Shown here piece after piece: positions 6,615 through 7,144 of a stretch of DNA of 7,144 nucleotides (the stretch's first letter is position 1; the number at the start of each line of letters is the position of its first letter). The notes under the pieces are model-generated. The model was not told the origin of the DNA, did no database searches, and saw only the letters and a program-made list of their open reading frames with translations. Origin of the DNA: an uncultured Sutterella sp. (lineage in GTDB: Bacteria; Pseudomonadota; Gammaproteobacteria; Burkholderiales; Burkholderiaceae_F); contig CALESB010000056.1 of the NCBI GenBank assembly GCA_937906995.1, forward strand, positions 1 to 7,144, in the 5' to 3' direction. A program made the position numbers and the translations under genes.

Positions 6615-6932
6615 TTAGAACATCATTCCCGGAGGCAAAGGCATACCTGCCGTTGCTTTAGCCATCTTTTCCTTGGTGGTTTCTTCCACCTTATCCAATG
6701 CATCCTTCATGGCCATGAAAACCAAGTCTTCGACCATGTCCACATCTTCTTCCATCAAGCTCGGATCAAGCTTCACACCCTTTAAATTGTGCTTGCAGGT
6801 CATCGTAACTTTAACTAAGCCACCGCTGGATTGGCCTTCAACTTCCAATTGACCCAATTCCACTTGCAAACGCTTGATATTTTCTTGAACACGTTGAGCT
6901 TGCTTTAAAAGAGCACCCATATTTCCACGCAT
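6615..6932 (-). CDS. ybaB: YbaB/EbfC family nucleoid-associated DNA-binding protein
   Basis: A 105-residue dimeric protein of the YbaB/EbfC family, which binds DNA with tweezer-like helices and is found associated with the nucleoid. It begins MRGNMGALLKQAQRVQENIKRLQVEL, a long amphipathic helix typical of the family. The beta-rich middle follows (GGLVKVTMTCKHNLKGVKLDPSLM), then an acidic/helical stretch (EEDVDMVEDLVFMAMKDALDKV). It ends with the signature GMPLPPGM. Length matches relatives (100-110). The ATG at 6932-6930 is supported by AAGGA (6946-6942), 9 bases upstream. The second Met at codon 5 is a less likely start. It is the first gene of ybaB-recR-gmhA. A transposon end lies immediately upstream where dnaX is normally found, so the operon's promoter is either within or beyond the element. 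Confidence 0.95.
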   Translation of the reverse strand: MRGNMGALLKQAQRVQENIKRLQVELGQLEVEGQSSGGLVKVTMTCKHNLKGVKLDPSLMEEDVDMVEDLVFMAMKDALDKVEETTKEKMAKATAGMPLPPGMMF

Positions 6933-6941
6933 AATGGTATT

Positions 6942-6946
6942 TCCTT
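6942..6946 (-). promoter_or_regulatory. ribosome binding site of ybaB next to the transposon end
   Basis: AAGGA on the minus strand, 9 bases before the ybaB ATG. Only about four bases separate it from the inferred element terminus at 6951, so the insertion just spared the translation signal. Confidence 0.6.
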
Positions 6947-6959
6947 TTTATTGACATCC

Positions 6960-6976
6960 TCCCCTCACTGAGAGGA
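6960..6976 (-). repeat. Terminal right-end hairpin
   Basis: On the minus strand TCCTCTC pairs with GAGGGGA around loop AGT, with one G-U wobble in RNA. It lies 9 bases inside the inferred element end, the expected place for the subterminal hairpin that a Y1 TnpA transposase recognises. Confidence 0.6.
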
Positions 6977-7039
6977 TTCCTACAGGTAGTGCACGGTTTT
7001 ATGCCGTACACCACCTTCGGTGGGTTCCTGTTGCTGACC

Positions 7040-7053
7040 AACTAACGTTAGTT
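7040..7053. repeat. 14-base perfect palindrome AACTAACGTTAGTT at tnpB stop
   Basis: Self-complementary over 14 bases with no loop, touching the tnpB stop codon by one base. As RNA it could fold only a tight hairpin. As DNA it could be a dyad binding site. It may be part of the omega RNA scaffold. Confidence 0.6.
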
Positions 7054-7144
7054 CACTTGGCAGGCATCGAAGGGGCTGTCCGCCCCCGGTTTAAGACATT
7101 AATCGCCCCTACCACATCAGCGTTGTTCGTGTAGCCACATTGAC
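7053..7144 (-). CDS. tnpB: TnpB-family protein, C-terminal fragment cut by window edge
   Basis: Reading in from the right edge in the frame ending at TGA (7055-7053), the translation is QCGYTNNADVVGAINVLNRG followed by RTAPSMPAK. CGYxxNADxxGAxNVL is the hallmark C-terminus of TnpB/OrfB. The Cys belongs to the last pair of the Cys4 zinc finger, and the Asp of NAD is the third RuvC catalytic residue. The short tail after it is typical. Only the last 29 codons plus part of one are in the window, so intactness of the whole gene cannot be judged. It is a different copy from the tnpB start at the left edge but has the same orientation. Confidence 0.85.
   Translation of the reverse strand, partial: QCGYTNNADVVGAINVLNRGRTAPSMPAK

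Larger units (their letters stand above)
6951..7053 (-). ncRNA. Candidate omega/reRNA scaffold at the 3' end of tnpB
   Basis: TnpB nucleases use an RNA made from the 3' end of their own element, with the guide taken from DNA just past the right end (established for ISDra2 and relatives). Here, in order on the minus strand: a 14-base palindrome (7053-7040), hairpin CCACC-GAA-GGTGG (7023-7011), an 8-bp stem with 7-base loop (7011-6989), and a 7-bp terminal stem (6976-6960). The last two contain a G-U wobble in minus-strand RNA where the plus strand has a C/A mismatch, so folding favours the minus-strand transcript. The 5' limit is unknown and may extend into the coding region. Expression and function are inferred. 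Confidence 0.45.
6951..7144 (-). mobile_element. 3' end of an IS200/IS605 or IS1341-type element (tnpB end plus right end)
   Basis: The minus strand reads from the tnpB C-terminus into a hairpin-rich noncoding tail ending GGGGAGGATGTCAA. A GAGGGGAGGATGTCA-type end after tnpB is familiar from IS605/IS1341-like right ends, and TCAA is the right-end cleavage tetranucleotide known for IS608. On that basis I place the terminus at 6951. These elements lack terminal inverted repeats and target duplications, so no second boundary signal is expected. The other end lies outside the window. The insertion point is directly upstream of ybaB. Confidence 0.7.

Noticed and set aside
6838..7041. A 67-codon minus-strand frame crossing the element end into ybaB
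   Set aside because: It spans the noncoding hairpin tail and the ybaB start in another frame; its composition resembles no known protein, and it is explained by the real features.
1..7144. Composite transposon mobilising the whole interval
   Set aside because: IS200/IS605-type elements do not normally move intervening DNA as composites, and the contents are conserved chromosomal housekeeping genes in ancestral order.
1..7144. CRISPR array, tRNA, rRNA or riboswitch
   Set aside because: I found no regularly spaced direct repeats, cloverleaf or recognisable aptamer core on either strand.

Overview
This 7.1 kb window looks like chromosomal DNA of a moderately AT-rich proteobacterium. My inference is a Betaproteobacterium of the Burkholderiales, possibly Sutterellaceae-like. 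The inference rests on closely Gram-negative-type FtsH, RlmE, GreA, RecR and GmhA proteins and on the conserved arrangement ftsH-rlmE on one strand, yhbY divergent, and greA convergent with yhbY. GmhA implies a heptose-containing lipopolysaccharide and therefore an outer membrane.

Layout, left to right. Bases 1-64 hold the first 21 codons of a tnpB-type transposon gene (RNA-guided nuclease family) on the minus strand, which runs off the left edge. Bases 65-320 are an AT-rich gene-free stretch with several hairpins, which I read as the start-proximal end of that element plus its flank. Next come a 10-helix EamA/DMT-type permease (321-1277, minus), a strong rho-independent terminator (1355-1397), ftsH (1416-3404, minus, TTG start), a 182-base leader with a G/C-run hairpin, and rlmE (3587-4237, minus). 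yhbY (4300-4725, plus) diverges from rlmE across 62 bases with overlapping -10 boxes. yhbY and greA (4789-5262, minus) share a convergent bidirectional terminator (4744-4774). A hairpin at 5298-5324 separates greA from a compact minus-strand operon ybaB-recR-gmhA (6932 to 5374). The right edge (6951-7144) holds the last codons of a second minus-strand tnpB together with the element's structured 3' end, which stops about 5 bases before the ybaB ribosome binding site.

How the genes relate. rlmE-ftsH joins 23S rRNA 2'-O-methylation with the membrane AAA+ protease; YhbY is a ribosome-assembly protein, and GreA rescues backtracked RNA polymerase. ybaB-recR is the usual recombination-repair pair, here extended by gmhA, the first step of ADP-heptose synthesis for lipopolysaccharide core.

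The least routine feature is the pair of same-orientation tnpB ends that bracket this housekeeping block. The 3' end at 6951-7053 shows a row of hairpins, two of which pair fully only as minus-strand RNA (a G-U wobble where the plus strand has a C/A mismatch). That fits an omega/reRNA whose guide would begin in the ybaB leader. I see no CRISPR array, tRNA or rRNA and no evidence of a wholly new system.
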